The notes under the pieces are model-generated. The model searched no databases. It was not told where the DNA came from and saw nothing but the letters and a program-made list of their open reading frames with translations. The position numbers and the translations under genes were made by a program. From Streptococcus vestibularis ATCC 49124 (lineage in GTDB: Bacteria > Bacillota > Bacilli > Lactobacillales > Streptococcaceae), in the NCBI RefSeq assembly GCF_000188295.1, contig NZ_GL831112.1:106401-168623 (forward strand): a DNA stretch of 62,223 bases, written 5' to 3'. Positions within the stretch are counted from its first letter, which is position 1. Every line of letters starts with the position of its first letter. Positions 30,253 through 38,817 of this stretch are shown here, piece after piece.

Positions 30253-31446
30253 ATGACAAAAACAATAGCAATTAATGCAGGAAGCTCAAGCTTGAAATGG
30301 CAACTATATGAGATGCCAGATGAAGTTGTTCTTGCTAAGGGTTTGATTGAACGTATCGGCTTGAAAGATTCTGTTTCAACAGTAAAATTTGATGACCGTT
30401 CAGAATCGCAAACCCTAGATATTGCTGACCATGTTCAGGCAGTAAAAATCTTGCTTGATGATTTGATTCGTTTTGATATTATCAAGAGTTATGATGAAAT
30501 TACAGGTGTTGGTCACCGTGTGGTTGCTGGTGGAGAATATTTCAAAGAATCAAGCTTGGTGGATGAAGATGCCTTGGCTAAGATTGAAGAATTGTCAGCC
30601 TTAGCACCTTTGCACAATCCAGGTGCAGCTTCAGGGATTCGGGCCTTTAAGGAGCTCCTCCCAGATATTACGAGTGTTGCTGTTTTTGATACAGCCTTCC
30701 ATACGTCTATGCCGGAAGTGGCCTACCGTTATCCAGTGCCTAATCGTTACTATACAGACTACCAAGTCCGTAAGTATGGAGCACACGGAACTAGCCACCA
30801 ATATGTTTCTCAAGAAGCAGCTAAGTTGTTAGGTAAGCCAATTGAAGAAACTAAGATTATCACAGCCCATGTGGGAAATGGTGTTTCAATTACTGCCGTT
30901 GATGGTGGTAAATCAGTAGACACGTCAATGGGGTTGACACCACTTGGTGGCGTTATGATGGGAACACGTACTGGGGATCTTGACCCTGCGATTATTCCAT
31001 TTGTTATCGACCGTGAGCCTGAAATGGCAGATGCTGAGCGTATCCGTCACGTCTTTAATAAGGAATCAGGTCTCCTTGGTATTTCTGAAAAATCAAGTGA
31101 TATGCGTGATATCATTGCTGGTAAGAATGCTGGCGATGAAAAATGTGTGTTAGCCTATAATCTTTATGTGGATCGTTTGCGTAAATACATTGCTCAATAC
31201 TTCGGTGTGTTGAACGGAGCGGATGCTATCGTCTTTACAGCAGGTATTGGTGAAAACTCTGCAGAAGTTCGTGCTTCAGTCTTGGATGGTCTCACTTGGT
31301 TTGGTATTGAAGTGGATCCTGAAAAGAATGTCTTTGGACATGTAGGCGACATTACAACAGCAGAGTCAGCTGTTAAAGTATTTGTTATCCCAACGGATGA
31401 AGAGTTGGTGATTGCGCGTGATGTTGAGCGCCTTAAAACTAAATAA
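30253..31446 (+). CDS. ackA: Acetate kinase
   Basis: Interconverts acetyl phosphate + ADP with acetate + ATP, the energy-yielding end of mixed-acid fermentation. It opens with the phosphate-binding [14 protein letters not shown], followed by [11 protein letters not shown], the catalytic region [17 protein letters not shown] and a C-terminal GIGENS motif. 397 residues, typical. AGAGG precedes the ATG; a cre-like site is upstream and a terminator follows. Confidence 0.97.
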   Translation: MTKTIAINAGSSSLKWQLYEMPDEVVLAKGLIERIGLKDSVSTVKFDDRSESQTLDIADHVQAVKILLDDLIRFDIIKSYDEITGVGHRVVAGGEYFKESSLVDEDALAKIEELSALAPLHNPGAASGIRAFKELLPDITSVAVFDTAFHTSMPEVAYRYPVPNRYYTDYQVRKYGAHGTSHQYVSQEAAKLLGKPIEETKIITAHVGNGVSITAVDGGKSVDTSMGLTPLGGVMMGTRTGDLDPAIIPFVIDREPEMADAERIRHVFNKESGLLGISEKSSDMRDIIAGKNAGDEKCVLAYNLYVDRLRKYIAQYFGVLNGADAIVFTAGIGENSAEVRASVLDGLTWFGIEVDPEKNVFGHVGDITTAESAVKVFVIPTDEELVIARDVERLKTK

Positions 31447-31471
31447 GTTATCAAAAATTTGATAAGACCAG

Positions 31472-31503
31472 AAAAGTTGGCTGAGTGATTGGCCAGCTTT
31501 TTT
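31472..31503 (+). terminator. ackA terminator
   Basis: AAAAGTTGGC pairs with GCCAGCTTTT (one G-T), followed by T-run. Confidence 0.85.
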
Positions 31504-31566
31504 GAATGCTCTGACAGAATCATTCGACTATTTCTATTTATGTGTAATTCTATAAGTAAAGAAAAC

Positions 31567-31618
31567 TTTACAAAAAATGTAAAAGAGGCTTTACAAAATA
31601 TGTAAAGTAGACTATACT
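31567..31618 (+). promoter_or_regulatory. Operator pair and promoter of XRE regulator gene
   Basis: Two 17-base palindromes, TTTACAAAAAATGTAAA (31567-31583) and TTTACAAAATATGTAAA (31590-31606), are spaced 23 bases apart, about two helical turns. The second supplies the -35 TTTACA; after 17 bases comes -10 TATACT (31613-31618). A third half-site TGTAAAG lies at 31624-31630. Autorepression by the downstream XRE protein is the simplest reading. Confidence 0.65.
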
Positions 31619-31696
31619 ATAAATGTAAAGTTAACTTAACAAAGAAAAGTAAGGAGTTTAACTATTTGAGAATAAACGATAAGGTTGAGGTACCAC

Positions 31697-31894
31697 ATGG
31701 AAACAAAAATTCAGGAACTTCGCAAGGCTAATAAGATTAGTCAGGCAGAGTTAGCAGATGAAATGGGGGTCACCAGGCAGACCATCATTTCACTCGAAAA
31801 AGGTCGCTATAATGCGTCCTTGGAGCTGGCTTTTAAAATTGCTAGGTATTTTGGAAAGACTATTGAAGAAGTCTTTATTTTTGAGGAAGATTAA
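31697..31894 (+). CDS. Small XRE-family transcriptional regulator
   Basis: A 65-residue protein made almost entirely of a Cro/CI helix-turn-helix (IQELRKANKISQAELADEMG, then VTRQTIISLEKGRYNASLEL). I take ATG 31697 behind GAGGT; an in-frame TTG lies four codons upstream. It is followed after 13 bases by a membrane protein gene, a pairing common in lactic acid bacteria. It probably binds the TTTACA-N5-TGTAAA operators in front of it. Confidence 0.88.
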   Translation: METKIQELRKANKISQAELADEMGVTRQTIISLEKGRYNASLELAFKIARYFGKTIEEVFIFEED

Positions 31895-31907
31895 GGAGTA
31901 TCAAGAT

Positions 31908-32351
31908 ATGTTATTGAAGACGTTAGGAAAGAAAAAAGCAGAATCAGAGTATAAAAGATACATAGCCCGAGTATCATGTTCTTTCTTTTCTTTGGGTATT
32001 TTGGGATTATTTATTGTTTGCTCTAATAGTCTTAGTGATTATGCACTAGGATTAGTAGTGGGGGTTACCATTGGGAGTTATGCTCTGTCGATTTATTATT
32101 TTGCAGCGCTTAGTCATCCTAAACGCCTTCACCAGATGTATATTGCTGCCTACGATGAGAGAAATAAACAGATTTTGAAGGCGTCAGCAGTCGCAACACT
32201 GATTCTGGAGTTTTTGCTTATCTTTGCTTTGATTGCCCTACATGCCTTTGTCAGTATTCAGTTGCCATATGTTACAGTCTTATCTGTCTTGCTCTATGGC
32301 TTAGTTGTAGGATTTGTCTTTATTCGTCTCATCCTATCTAAAATCGGATAA
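31908..32351 (+). CDS. Membrane protein paired with XRE regulator
   Basis: A 147-residue protein with four predicted membrane helices and a cytosolic N-terminus rich in Lys/Glu. It resembles the small membrane proteins encoded next to tiny XRE regulators in streptococci (DUF3169-like arrangement), but I do not recognise the family with certainty. AAGGAG lies 9 bases before the ATG at 31908. It shares the operator-controlled promoter with the regulator; it could sense or modulate it, but nothing shows this. Confidence 0.75.
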   Translation: MLLKTLGKKKAESEYKRYIARVSCSFFSLGILGLFIVCSNSLSDYALGLVVGVTIGSYALSIYYFAALSHPKRLHQMYIAAYDERNKQILKASAVATLILEFLLIFALIALHAFVSIQLPYVTVLSVLLYGLVVGFVFIRLILSKIG

Positions 32352-32450
32352 GATTCCTTAATTATCCCTCTATTTCATAGTGGCTTGTCAAAACAGTAGA
32401 TTTGTATTATAATAAAGGTACAAAATAACAATGAAAAGAGGTAGCTTCTT

Positions 32451-33113
32451 ATGAACAAAGAGTCCATTTTAAAACGCTTTCTTTATTTCTTACTGGCTTT
32501 CCTAATTTTGTGTATTGAACAAGCTCCAACCATATTTGTTCGTGTTAAAGACGTGAGGGCAGTGAGTCTCCTAATTTTGGTTATGCTACTCATTAGTGCA
32601 GGAGCTCTTTTCTTAGGAAAACGCATGGGGCTTCTTGAGGGCTTCAAGACACTTTCTTCCTTAAAGGCATGGGGTATGATTGGCTTGACCTACCTAGGTA
32701 TTTACATTGTTACTAGGGTAGGTGGGATGGTCATGCAAATGGAGGGTGTTAGTAATAGCGCCAATCAGGCAGCCATAGAAAATGCCCATATGAATCCCTT
32801 TGTTCTCATAACAGTTACGGTGATTATGGCACCGATTGTGGAAGAGTTGATTTTTAGAGGGCTCCTCATGGGACGTGTCTTTAATCCAGATTCTATTGTT
32901 GGGTTGACTCTAAGTAGTTTACTCTTTGGCCTTGTTCATATGCCTAATAGTATCGGTGTCTGGATTATATATGCAGGTATGGGGTTTACCCTTGGGGTAG
33001 TATATCGTAAGTGTCAAAAGTTAGAGTACTGTATCATAGCCCATATGATTAACAATAGTATTGTGGTTTCAATGATGTTACTTTTACAATTTTTAGCACC
33101 ATATATCAAATAA
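32451..33113 (+). CDS. CPBP family intramembrane metalloprotease
   Basis: A 220-residue multi-helix membrane protein of the CPBP/Abi family. The diagnostic motif EELIFRG (catalytic glutamates and arginine, near residue 133) is followed by LLFGLVHMPN (histidine) and a later HMINNS. Family members process prenylated or other peptides, and some confer self-immunity to bacteriocins. Here it stands alone with its own promoter (TATAAT near 32408). Confidence 0.88.
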   Translation: MNKESILKRFLYFLLAFLILCIEQAPTIFVRVKDVRAVSLLILVMLLISAGALFLGKRMGLLEGFKTLSSLKAWGMIGLTYLGIYIVTRVGGMVMQMEGVSNSANQAAIENAHMNPFVLITVTVIMAPIVEELIFRGLLMGRVFNPDSIVGLTLSSLLFGLVHMPNSIGVWIIYAGMGFTLGVVYRKCQKLEYCIIAHMINNSIVVSMMLLLQFLAPYIK

Positions 33114-33137
33114 AGCTCGGAATTTTCCGAGCTTTTT
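33112..33137. terminator. Bidirectional terminator between CPBP gene and proC
   Basis: AAAGCTCGGAA / TTCCGAGCTTTTT stem overlapping the CPBP stop. A-run and T-run on either side serve both converging genes. Confidence 0.88.
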
Positions 33138-33138
33138 A

Positions 33139-33909
33139 CTATAATTTTTTGGCTTTGGCAATGGTTGTATCAATACTTGAAGCCACACTATGGGTAAGAC
33201 CAGTCCGCTCAAGGTCCATGAGACCGGCGATAGTGGTCCCGCCAGGGCTACATACTTTGTCAATAAGATCATGTGGACTGTCGCTACCTAGACTGAGATT
33301 TTCAGCAGTGGCTAGAACTGTCTGTGTGGCAATGGTCAGAGCAACTTGCTTACTTAGGCCATTTTTGACGCCAGCTTTAGCCAGAGCCTCGATAAAGAGG
33401 GCGATGTAGGCCGGACTAGAGCCAGCTAGGGCAGTGAAGGTATCGAAGTCCTTCTCAGCCAATTCAACAGTAGTTCCAAAACTATCTGTGATTTCCTTGG
33501 CAATTGCCAAAAGGTCCTCAGATACCTTATCATTGGTACAAAGACCGGTAGTGCTCTTAAGAATCTGAGCATTAAGGTTAGGCATGATACGAATAAGAGG
33601 TAGGTCTGCACTTGTGAGTGAAGCGAGGCGTTCCAAGGTCACTCCAGCAGCCATACTCATGATAGGTTGATGGAAGTTGAGGTCAGTTAGCACCTTATCA
33701 AACATTTGAGGTTTAATACCAAGAATGACCAGGTCAGCCTTATCCAACAATTCCTGATGGGAAGCAGCAGCTTCAACCTCTAGTTCCTCTGCAATTTGGC
33801 GCGAACGAGCCAAGGAAGACCCTGAAATAATGATACGATGTGAGCTTGTATTTAGGCCGTTGATAATGGCTGTCGCCATCTTTCCAACGCCAATAAAACC
33901 AATAATCAT
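33139..33909 (-). CDS. proC: Pyrroline-5-carboxylate reductase
   Basis: Makes proline from pyrroline-5-carboxylate using NAD(P)H. The Rossmann start MIIGFIGVGKMATAIINGL is visible, as are the C-terminal dimer motif GSSPAYIALFIEALAKAG and the end region VCSPGGTTIAGL. 256 residues, slightly short but complete. It is downstream of pepA on the same strand with a 15-base gap, so the two form an operon. Confidence 0.95.
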   Translation of the reverse strand: MIIGFIGVGKMATAIINGLNTSSHRIIISGSSLARSRQIAEELEVEAAASHQELLDKADLVILGIKPQMFDKVLTDLNFHQPIMSMAAGVTLERLASLTSADLPLIRIMPNLNAQILKSTTGLCTNDKVSEDLLAIAKEITDSFGTTVELAEKDFDTFTALAGSSPAYIALFIEALAKAGVKNGLSKQVALTIATQTVLATAENLSLGSDSPHDLIDKVCSPGGTTIAGLMDLERTGLTHSVASSIDTTIAKAKKL

Positions 33910-33924
33910 GGGCTACTCCTTATC

Positions 33925-34992
33925 TTAGTAGTTTTTAATCAAATCCACTGTTGAACGATCCAACTTCTTAACAATCGCTTGTAAGAAGGCTTGTGCCTCT
34001 AGGAAGTCATCCATCGCATAAAGGGTTTGGTGCGAGTGAATGTAACGGGCACAAACACCGATAGTTGTTGATGGGACACCAGCATTCTGCAAGTGAGCGG
34101 CACCAGCATCTGTTCCGCCCGCAGCACAGTAGTATTGGTATTTGATACCAGCTTCTTCAGCTGTAGTCAAAAGGAAATCTTTCATATTTGGCAACATGAT
34201 GTGACCTGGGTCGAAGAAACGAATAAGGGTACCATCACCTACCTTACCTTGATTACCATAAATATCACCTGCAGGAGAACAGTCCACTGCAAAGAAAACT
34301 TCAGGATCAAATTTAGTGGTAGAAACATGGGCACCACGTAAACCAACTTCTTCTTGAACATTGGCACCAGCAATTAGAGTATTATTGAGTTCTTGATCTT
34401 TAACGTTTTCCAAGAGTTCGCGAATCATGAGAACACCATAACGGTTATCCCAAGCTTTAGAAATGACATTCTTTTGATTGGCTGTGAGGATCGTTTCTGA
34501 TTCAGGAATGATGACATCACCTGGAAAAACACCGTAGGCATTAGCCTCTTCTTGGTTGGAAAAACCAGCATCAAAGACGATATCAGAAACACTAGGAAGA
34601 CTTGGAGCCCCACCGCTGGCACGTAAGAAATGAGGTGGTACCGAACCTGAGATGACAGGATAGATACGGCCATCACGAGTGTGTAGGGTGAAGCGTTGTG
34701 AGCTGACAACAAGTGGGTTCCAACCGCCAAGTTCGACGACACGGAAAGTTCCGTCTGCCTTGATTTCTTTAATCATAAACCCAACTTCGTCCATGTGGGC
34801 AGCCACAAGCACCTTAGGGGTATTTTCTGCCCGGCTATGCTTGATACCGAAAATACCACCGAGACCATCTGTTTGGACCTCATCTACAAGTGGGGTGATA
34901 TTGTTGCGAAGGTAGTCGCGTACAGGAGCTTCAAAGCCTGAAGTAGCGCTAAGCTCGGTTACTTCTTTAATTTTGTCAAATAGGGTAGTCAT
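33925..34992 (-). CDS. pepA: Glutamyl aminopeptidase (M42 family)
   Basis: A cytoplasmic metallo-aminopeptidase that removes N-terminal Glu/Asp from peptides. Metal ligands are in AAHMDEVGFM, DCSPAGD and the catalytic QEEVGLRGA. 355 residues, typical of lactic streptococcal PepA. The start ATG 34992 follows AAGGAGG. First gene of a pepA-proC operon. Confidence 0.95.
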   Translation of the reverse strand: MTTLFDKIKEVTELSATSGFEAPVRDYLRNNITPLVDEVQTDGLGGIFGIKHSRAENTPKVLVAAHMDEVGFMIKEIKADGTFRVVELGGWNPLVVSSQRFTLHTRDGRIYPVISGSVPPHFLRASGGAPSLPSVSDIVFDAGFSNQEEANAYGVFPGDVIIPESETILTANQKNVISKAWDNRYGVLMIRELLENVKDQELNNTLIAGANVQEEVGLRGAHVSTTKFDPEVFFAVDCSPAGDIYGNQGKVGDGTLIRFFDPGHIMLPNMKDFLLTTAEEAGIKYQYYCAAGGTDAGAAHLQNAGVPSTTIGVCARYIHSHQTLYAMDDFLEAQAFLQAIVKKLDRSTVDLIKNY

Positions 34993-35078
34993 AAAATCCT
35001 CCTTGAGTAGTACTTGCTACTATTTTAGCACGATTCTTAAGAGATAGGTAGCCTCTCCCCATTCCTCTAAAATTATGG

Positions 35079-35092
35079 TAAAATGTTTCTTA
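35079..35092 (+). promoter_or_regulatory. Promoter giving a likely leaderless mRNA
   Basis: Extended -10 TGG-TAAAAT (35079-35084) puts the transcription start at about 35090-35092, the very position of the ATG used below. No ribosome site fits in between. Confidence 0.4.
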
Positions 35093-35376
35093 TGAAACGT
35101 AAAACATTGGCCTTGTTTGCTGGAGGCGTAGGAGCTTTAGGTCTCTTGGCAATGACAGAGAAGTATAGACAGTCACGCGTAGAAATGAAGAAAGCTGCAT
35201 TAATCCAAGATATTAGACAAGAATTATCACATCTTGGACCCATCGCAGTTCTTTACACGAATCCTACGGATAAAGAAAATCCTGGGCTCACAGGAGGTAT
35301 CGTCTTAGAGGATGGACGTGCCTATAGCTTTGTTTATGCAGAGGACAAGGTGACCTATGAGGAGGAACAAGCATGA
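35092..35376 (+). CDS. DUF4651 domain small protein, N-terminal anchor
   Basis: A 94-residue protein with a basic start and one hydrophobic stretch (LALFAGGVGALGLLAMTE), likely a membrane anchor, then a soluble domain (GPIAVLYTNPTDKENPGLTG, VYAEDKVTYEEE). It looks like the DUF4651 proteins found upstream of a thioredoxin-like gene and ytpR in streptococci. An in-frame ATG at 35083 overlaps the -10, so ATG 35092 is preferred. It shares an ATGA overlap with the next gene. Confidence 0.8.
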   Translation: MKRKTLALFAGGVGALGLLAMTEKYRQSRVEMKKAALIQDIRQELSHLGPIAVLYTNPTDKENPGLTGGIVLEDGRAYSFVYAEDKVTYEEEQA

Positions 35377-35687
35377 TTATTCCTAATAATTTTGAAGAAC
35401 TGGCAAGCTATGTCGAGAGTGATCAAAAAGTGGTCTTCTTTTTTACTGCCGATTGGTGTCCGGACTGCCAGTTCATCTACCCTGTTATGCCTGAAATCGA
35501 AGCCCTCCATCCAGATATGACCTTTGTGCGTGTTAATCGTGATGATTATATGGCTCTGGCACAAACTTGGAATATTTTTGGTATCCCAAGTTTTGTTGTG
35601 ACTCAGAAAGGTCAGGAATTGGGACGCTTGGTCAATAAAGCTCGTAAAACTAAAGAAGAAATCACTGCCTTTTTGGCAACAGTATAA
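35373..35687 (+). CDS. Thioredoxin family protein
   Basis: A 104-residue thioredoxin fold with active site WCPDC in FFTADWCPDCQFIYP and the cis-proline region IFGIPSFVV. No signal peptide, so it acts in the cytoplasm. The CPDC dipeptide differs from classical CGPC thioredoxin and suggests a specialised disulfide reductase. Its start overlaps the previous stop, and ytpR follows after 9 bases, forming a three-gene operon. Confidence 0.92.
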   Translation: MIIPNNFEELASYVESDQKVVFFFTADWCPDCQFIYPVMPEIEALHPDMTFVRVNRDDYMALAQTWNIFGIPSFVVTQKGQELGRLVNKARKTKEEITAFLATV

Positions 35688-35696
35688 GGAGAACCC

Positions 35697-36320
35697 ATGA
35701 TTTTTGCATACAATAAGGAACAAGTTGGCGACGTTTTGTTGGTTATTTTGGAAGATACTAAAGACGTCAAACGTAGCGTAGAACGTAAAGGTAAAGTGGC
35801 GCGTGTCACAGCTGATGAAACAGGCAAGACTCTTGCTTGGAATATTTTTGAAGCGTCAAGCCTCATTGATATCAAAGGTAACGGTCAAGTTTTCTTGTCA
35901 GACCAAGATGTAGCTGTTTTGAACGAGGAATTGGCTAAAGAGGGCTTTGAAGAGCGTTTGGAAAACACACAAGGACCAGTCTTTGTGGTTGGACAAATTG
36001 AAGAAATGGTTCCACATCCAGACAGTGACCACCTTAACATCTGCCAAGTGAACATTGGTGATAAGAAGGTCCAAATCGTTGCAGGAGCACCAAACGCAGC
36101 GCTTGGTCTTAAAACTATCGTAGCTCTTCCCGGTGCTATGATGCCTAGCGGTGCCCTTATCTTCCCAGGAAAACTTCGTGGTGAAGATAGTTATGGTATG
36201 ATGTGTTCCCCACGTGAGTTGGCACTTCCAAATGCCCCACAAAAACGTGGTATTATTGAACTTGATGATTCAGCAGTAGTCGGTGAGACTTTTGATCCAG
36301 CCAAACACTGGAAAGGGTAA
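35697..36320 (+). CDS. ytpR: YtpR family tRNA-binding protein
   Basis: A 207-residue protein with an N-terminal DUF4479-type domain and a C-terminal tRNA-binding OB fold like that of phenylalanyl-tRNA synthetase beta chains (VVGQIEEMVPHPDSDHLNIC, VAGAPNAALG, MMCSPRELALP). The biological role is not established. Last gene of the operon. Confidence 0.9.
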   Translation: MIFAYNKEQVGDVLLVILEDTKDVKRSVERKGKVARVTADETGKTLAWNIFEASSLIDIKGNGQVFLSDQDVAVLNEELAKEGFEERLENTQGPVFVVGQIEEMVPHPDSDHLNICQVNIGDKKVQIVAGAPNAALGLKTIVALPGAMMPSGALIFPGKLRGEDSYGMMCSPRELALPNAPQKRGIIELDDSAVVGETFDPAKHWKG

Positions 36321-36330
36321 ATAAGACAAG

Positions 36331-36354
36331 AAGCGGTAAGTAAGCCGCTTTTTT
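36331..36354 (+). terminator. ytpR operon terminator
   Basis: AAGCGG-loop-CCGCTTTTTT hairpin 10 bases after the stop. Confidence 0.85.
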
Positions 36355-36457
36355 GTTTGTCATAAAGAAAGTTTATAGCTAATTATAAAAAAGAAAGATT
36401 ATGCAAGTTGTAATATTTTTCTTAAAATGTAATCAATATTTACTTTAGGAGGTACTT

Positions 36458-37489
36458 ATGCTTACGACTGTTCTTTCTGGTGGGCTCATTGGTCTGATAT
36501 TTGGATTCATTTTGCAACGAACTCGTTTCTGCTTGACTGGTGGTTTCCGAGACATGTATATTGCTCGTAATAATACCTTATTTTACGCTTTCCTTATTGC
36601 AATCACAGTAGAAAGTATAGGAGTGCTTTCCCTGATTAAATTAGGTATTATTGGAAACTCTTATGAAGACTTCTCCGTGTTAGGAGCTATTGTGGGCTCC
36701 TATCTATTTGGTATTGGAATTGTTCTCGCTGGGGGATGTGCCACAGGGACGTGGTATCGTGCCGGTGAAGGGCTCCTAGGTAGTTGGGTTGCACTATTCT
36801 TTTATATGATAAGTGCAGCAGCTATGAAATCAGGATTTCTTGTTTCTTTGAATCAATTAATAGCCAAGCGATGGGTAATTAATGATGATTTAGCTGGTCA
36901 ATTAGGAATTCCGGTTTGGTATTTTCTTGTTTTATTAGTAGCCATAACAAGTTTTGTCGTCATTCGAGAGTTACGTAAGCCCAGACGTCAGATTGCTACG
37001 CTTCCATCAAAATATAAGGGAGTGAGACACTATCTTTTTGAGAAAACTTACCATAAATATTTTGCAGGACTTCTAATAGGTCTTGTTGCTTTAATTGCTT
37101 GGCCTGCTAGTCAGTTGACAGGTCGTGTTGGAGGGCTAGGTATTACAACTCCCTCAGCACATCTAATTAGTTATATTATTACAGGTGATAGTAAACAGCT
37201 TGGTTGGGGTGTTTTTCTTGTATTGGGGATTTTTCTTGGTTCCTTTCTTGCTGCAAAGGGGTCTCGAGAGTTTCGTTGGCGCTTGCCAGACTTGTCAACC
37301 ATCGGTAAGAGCACACTAGGGGGTATTTTTATGGGAATCGGTGCTTCATGGGCTGGTGGCTGTACGATTGGTAATGGTTTAACAGCTACAGCAATTTTTT
37401 CTAGTAAGGGATGGATTGCTTTGCCAGTGACTATTTTAGGTGTTTGGACGGCTTCCTATATTATCTTTGTAAAACCCAACAAAAATTAA
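36458..37489 (+). CDS. YeeE/YedE family sulfur-compound transporter
   Basis: A membrane protein of 343 residues with about nine helices. The conserved family cysteines are seen in RTRFCLTGGFRD (near residue 24), GGCATGTWYRAGEG (near 92) and GGCTIGNGL (near 296). Characterised YeeE proteins import thiosulfate by relaying it across these cysteines. The next gene is a TusA-like sulfur carrier, as in yeeE-yeeD pairs. AGGAGG precedes the start. Likely role: thiosulfate or related sulfur uptake. Confidence 0.9.
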   Translation: MLTTVLSGGLIGLIFGFILQRTRFCLTGGFRDMYIARNNTLFYAFLIAITVESIGVLSLIKLGIIGNSYEDFSVLGAIVGSYLFGIGIVLAGGCATGTWYRAGEGLLGSWVALFFYMISAAAMKSGFLVSLNQLIAKRWVINDDLAGQLGIPVWYFLVLLVAITSFVVIRELRKPRRQIATLPSKYKGVRHYLFEKTYHKYFAGLLIGLVALIAWPASQLTGRVGGLGITTPSAHLISYIITGDSKQLGWGVFLVLGIFLGSFLAAKGSREFRWRLPDLSTIGKSTLGGIFMGIGASWAGGCTIGNGLTATAIFSSKGWIALPVTILGVWTASYIIFVKPNKN

Positions 37490-37503
37490 GAGGAGAATAT
37501 CAT

Positions 37504-37731
37504 ATGGCTTTGATAAAACTTGAAACGGGTGGATTGGTATGTCCATTCCCATTGATTGATGCGAAGAAAAAAATGGCTGAATTAGCTACAGGTGATGAGT
37601 TGTTGATAGCTTTCGATTGTACGCAAGCAACGGAAAGTATACCAAACTGGGCTGCAGATAATGATTATCCTGTGACGCGCTTTGAACAAGTCGGTCCTGC
37701 TTCATGGGAAATTGTGGTTCAAAAACGTTGA
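37504..37731 (+). CDS. TusA-like sulfurtransferase partner
   Basis: A 75-residue protein with the TusA/SirA signature: a cysteine in GGLVCPFPLIDAKKKM (CPxP motif) carries a persulfide. ATG 37504 is preceded by AGGAGAA; an in-frame frame upstream overlaps the transporter gene and is not needed. It lies 14 bases after the YeeE-type gene and probably accepts the imported sulfur (YeeD/TsuB role). Confidence 0.88.
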   Translation: MALIKLETGGLVCPFPLIDAKKKMAELATGDELLIAFDCTQATESIPNWAADNDYPVTRFEQVGPASWEIVVQKR

Positions 37732-37818
37732 GTTAGCTAAGCGAGTCGGGAATATTTAAAGATCAATTTTTGTAATGAAAATATTTTATGGAGTACTATT
37801 TCTAGAAAAATAATATTC

Positions 37819-37860
37819 TTCGAGTAGTAGAGGGATTCGAGTATTAGAGAGGATCCTCTC
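37819..37860 (+). repeat. Short tandem repeat plus palindrome upstream of ssbB
   Basis: TTCGAGTAGTAGAGG (37819-37833) is followed at 37836 by TTCGAGTATTAGAGA, a near copy 17 bases on. GAGAGGATCCTCTC (37847-37860) is a perfect palindrome overlapping the second copy. An A-run follows on this strand, so on the minus strand it looks like a T-run preceding, not following, the stem; it is not a plain terminator for the tusA-like gene. Confidence 0.5.
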
Positions 37861-37909
37861 GAAAAAATTTGTAAAACTATTTAAAATAAACCACTTTTTT
37901 ACTCCCTCT

Positions 37910-37917
37910 TACGAATA
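37910..37917 (+). promoter_or_regulatory. cin-box (ComX/SigX -10) of ssbB
   Basis: TACGAATA, identical to the comG box, lies 19 bases upstream of the ssbB start. Confidence 0.9.
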
Positions 37918-37935
37918 GATAGGTGGAGGTAAAAA

Positions 37936-38328
37936 ATGTATAACAAAGTAATTTTAATTGGACGTTTGACAGCAACACCTGAAATAGTTAAGACTGCTAG
38001 CGACAGGTCTTTTACACGTGTCACAGTTGCGGTTAATCGTCGCTATAAGACGCAAAATGGTGAGCGTGAGGCTGACTTTATTACAGTAGTGGTTTGGGGC
38101 CGTTTAGCTGAGACCTTGGCATCTTATGTTAGCAAGGGAAGTTTAATTTCTCTTGATGGTGAGATTCGCACTCGTAAGTATGATAAGGATGGTCAAACTC
38201 ATTACGTTACTGAAGTGCTTTGTTCCTCTTTCCAACTTCTGGAGAGTCGTGCTCAGCGTGCTGTTAGGGAAAATAATCCTGACAATGACTTGGCTGACCT
38301 GATTTTAGAAGAAGAACTTCCCTTTTAG
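37936..38328 (+). CDS. ssbB: Competence single-stranded DNA-binding protein SsbB
   Basis: A 130-residue OB-fold SSB (MYNKVILIGRLTATPEIVKT, FITVVVWGRLAETLASYVSK). It is shorter than the replicative SSB, but ends in the acidic EEELPF-type tip. The cin-box shows it is the competence paralogue that coats internalised DNA. GTGGAGG precedes the ATG. It stands alone and has no obvious terminator. Confidence 0.94.
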   Translation: MYNKVILIGRLTATPEIVKTASDRSFTRVTVAVNRRYKTQNGEREADFITVVVWGRLAETLASYVSKGSLISLDGEIRTRKYDKDGQTHYVTEVLCSSFQLLESRAQRAVRENNPDNDLADLILEEELPF

Positions 38329-38782
38329 TTTATCCTTTGTACTAGCTATTTAAGTCTTCTATCTTTGAAGCAATCACTCCAAAAAAATCATTATCTTGTT
38401 CCATACCTTGTTTTGAAGAATTGTTGGAGACGAAATATTAAACACTCGTTAGACTAATAAATAGTAAAATTAGATAAGACTTAGGATGATAGGTGTTTAA
38501 AAGTATAGATAGAGTAGAGAAATTTATTCGAAAAACCTTTAAATGCAGTTATAACATGTTTTTGCTGTTTGGTGGATTAGCCAAAATAGTGGACACAATT
38601 AACAATTCTCTTTTTTAAATTAAATGATAGAGGTTTCGTGATAAACTATAGTAGGCATTACTTGTTTGGAAGGAAAGTGTGAAGTATCACAACTATAATA
38701 CTATCCTTGCAATCGTTTGAGACAGTTACATTTTAGTTTATTGTTGTGAGGCTATAGGTCGCTTCAAAGATTTCACAGACAA
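38329..38782. other. Intergenic stretch without recognisable gene
   Basis: About 450 AT-rich bases between ssbB and the RNA element below. No convincing ORF on either strand. CCAAAATAGTGGACACAATT near 38580 looks like the edge of an IS3-type element, but no partner repeat or transposase trace was found. Confidence 0.4.
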
Positions 38783-38812
38783 TTGACTATGACACTCCGA
38801 CTGACATATAAA
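38783..38812 (+). promoter_or_regulatory. Promoter of structured RNA upstream of tadA
   Basis: -35 TTGACT (38783-38788), 18-base spacer, -10 TATAAA (38807-38812). Confidence 0.5.
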
Positions 38813-38817
38813 TTAGG

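Noticed and set aside
38570..38605. IS3-like end (AATAGTGGACACAATT) in the ssbB-tadA gap
   Set aside because: No matching inverted repeat or transposase fragment could be found nearby, so it is not annotated as a mobile element.
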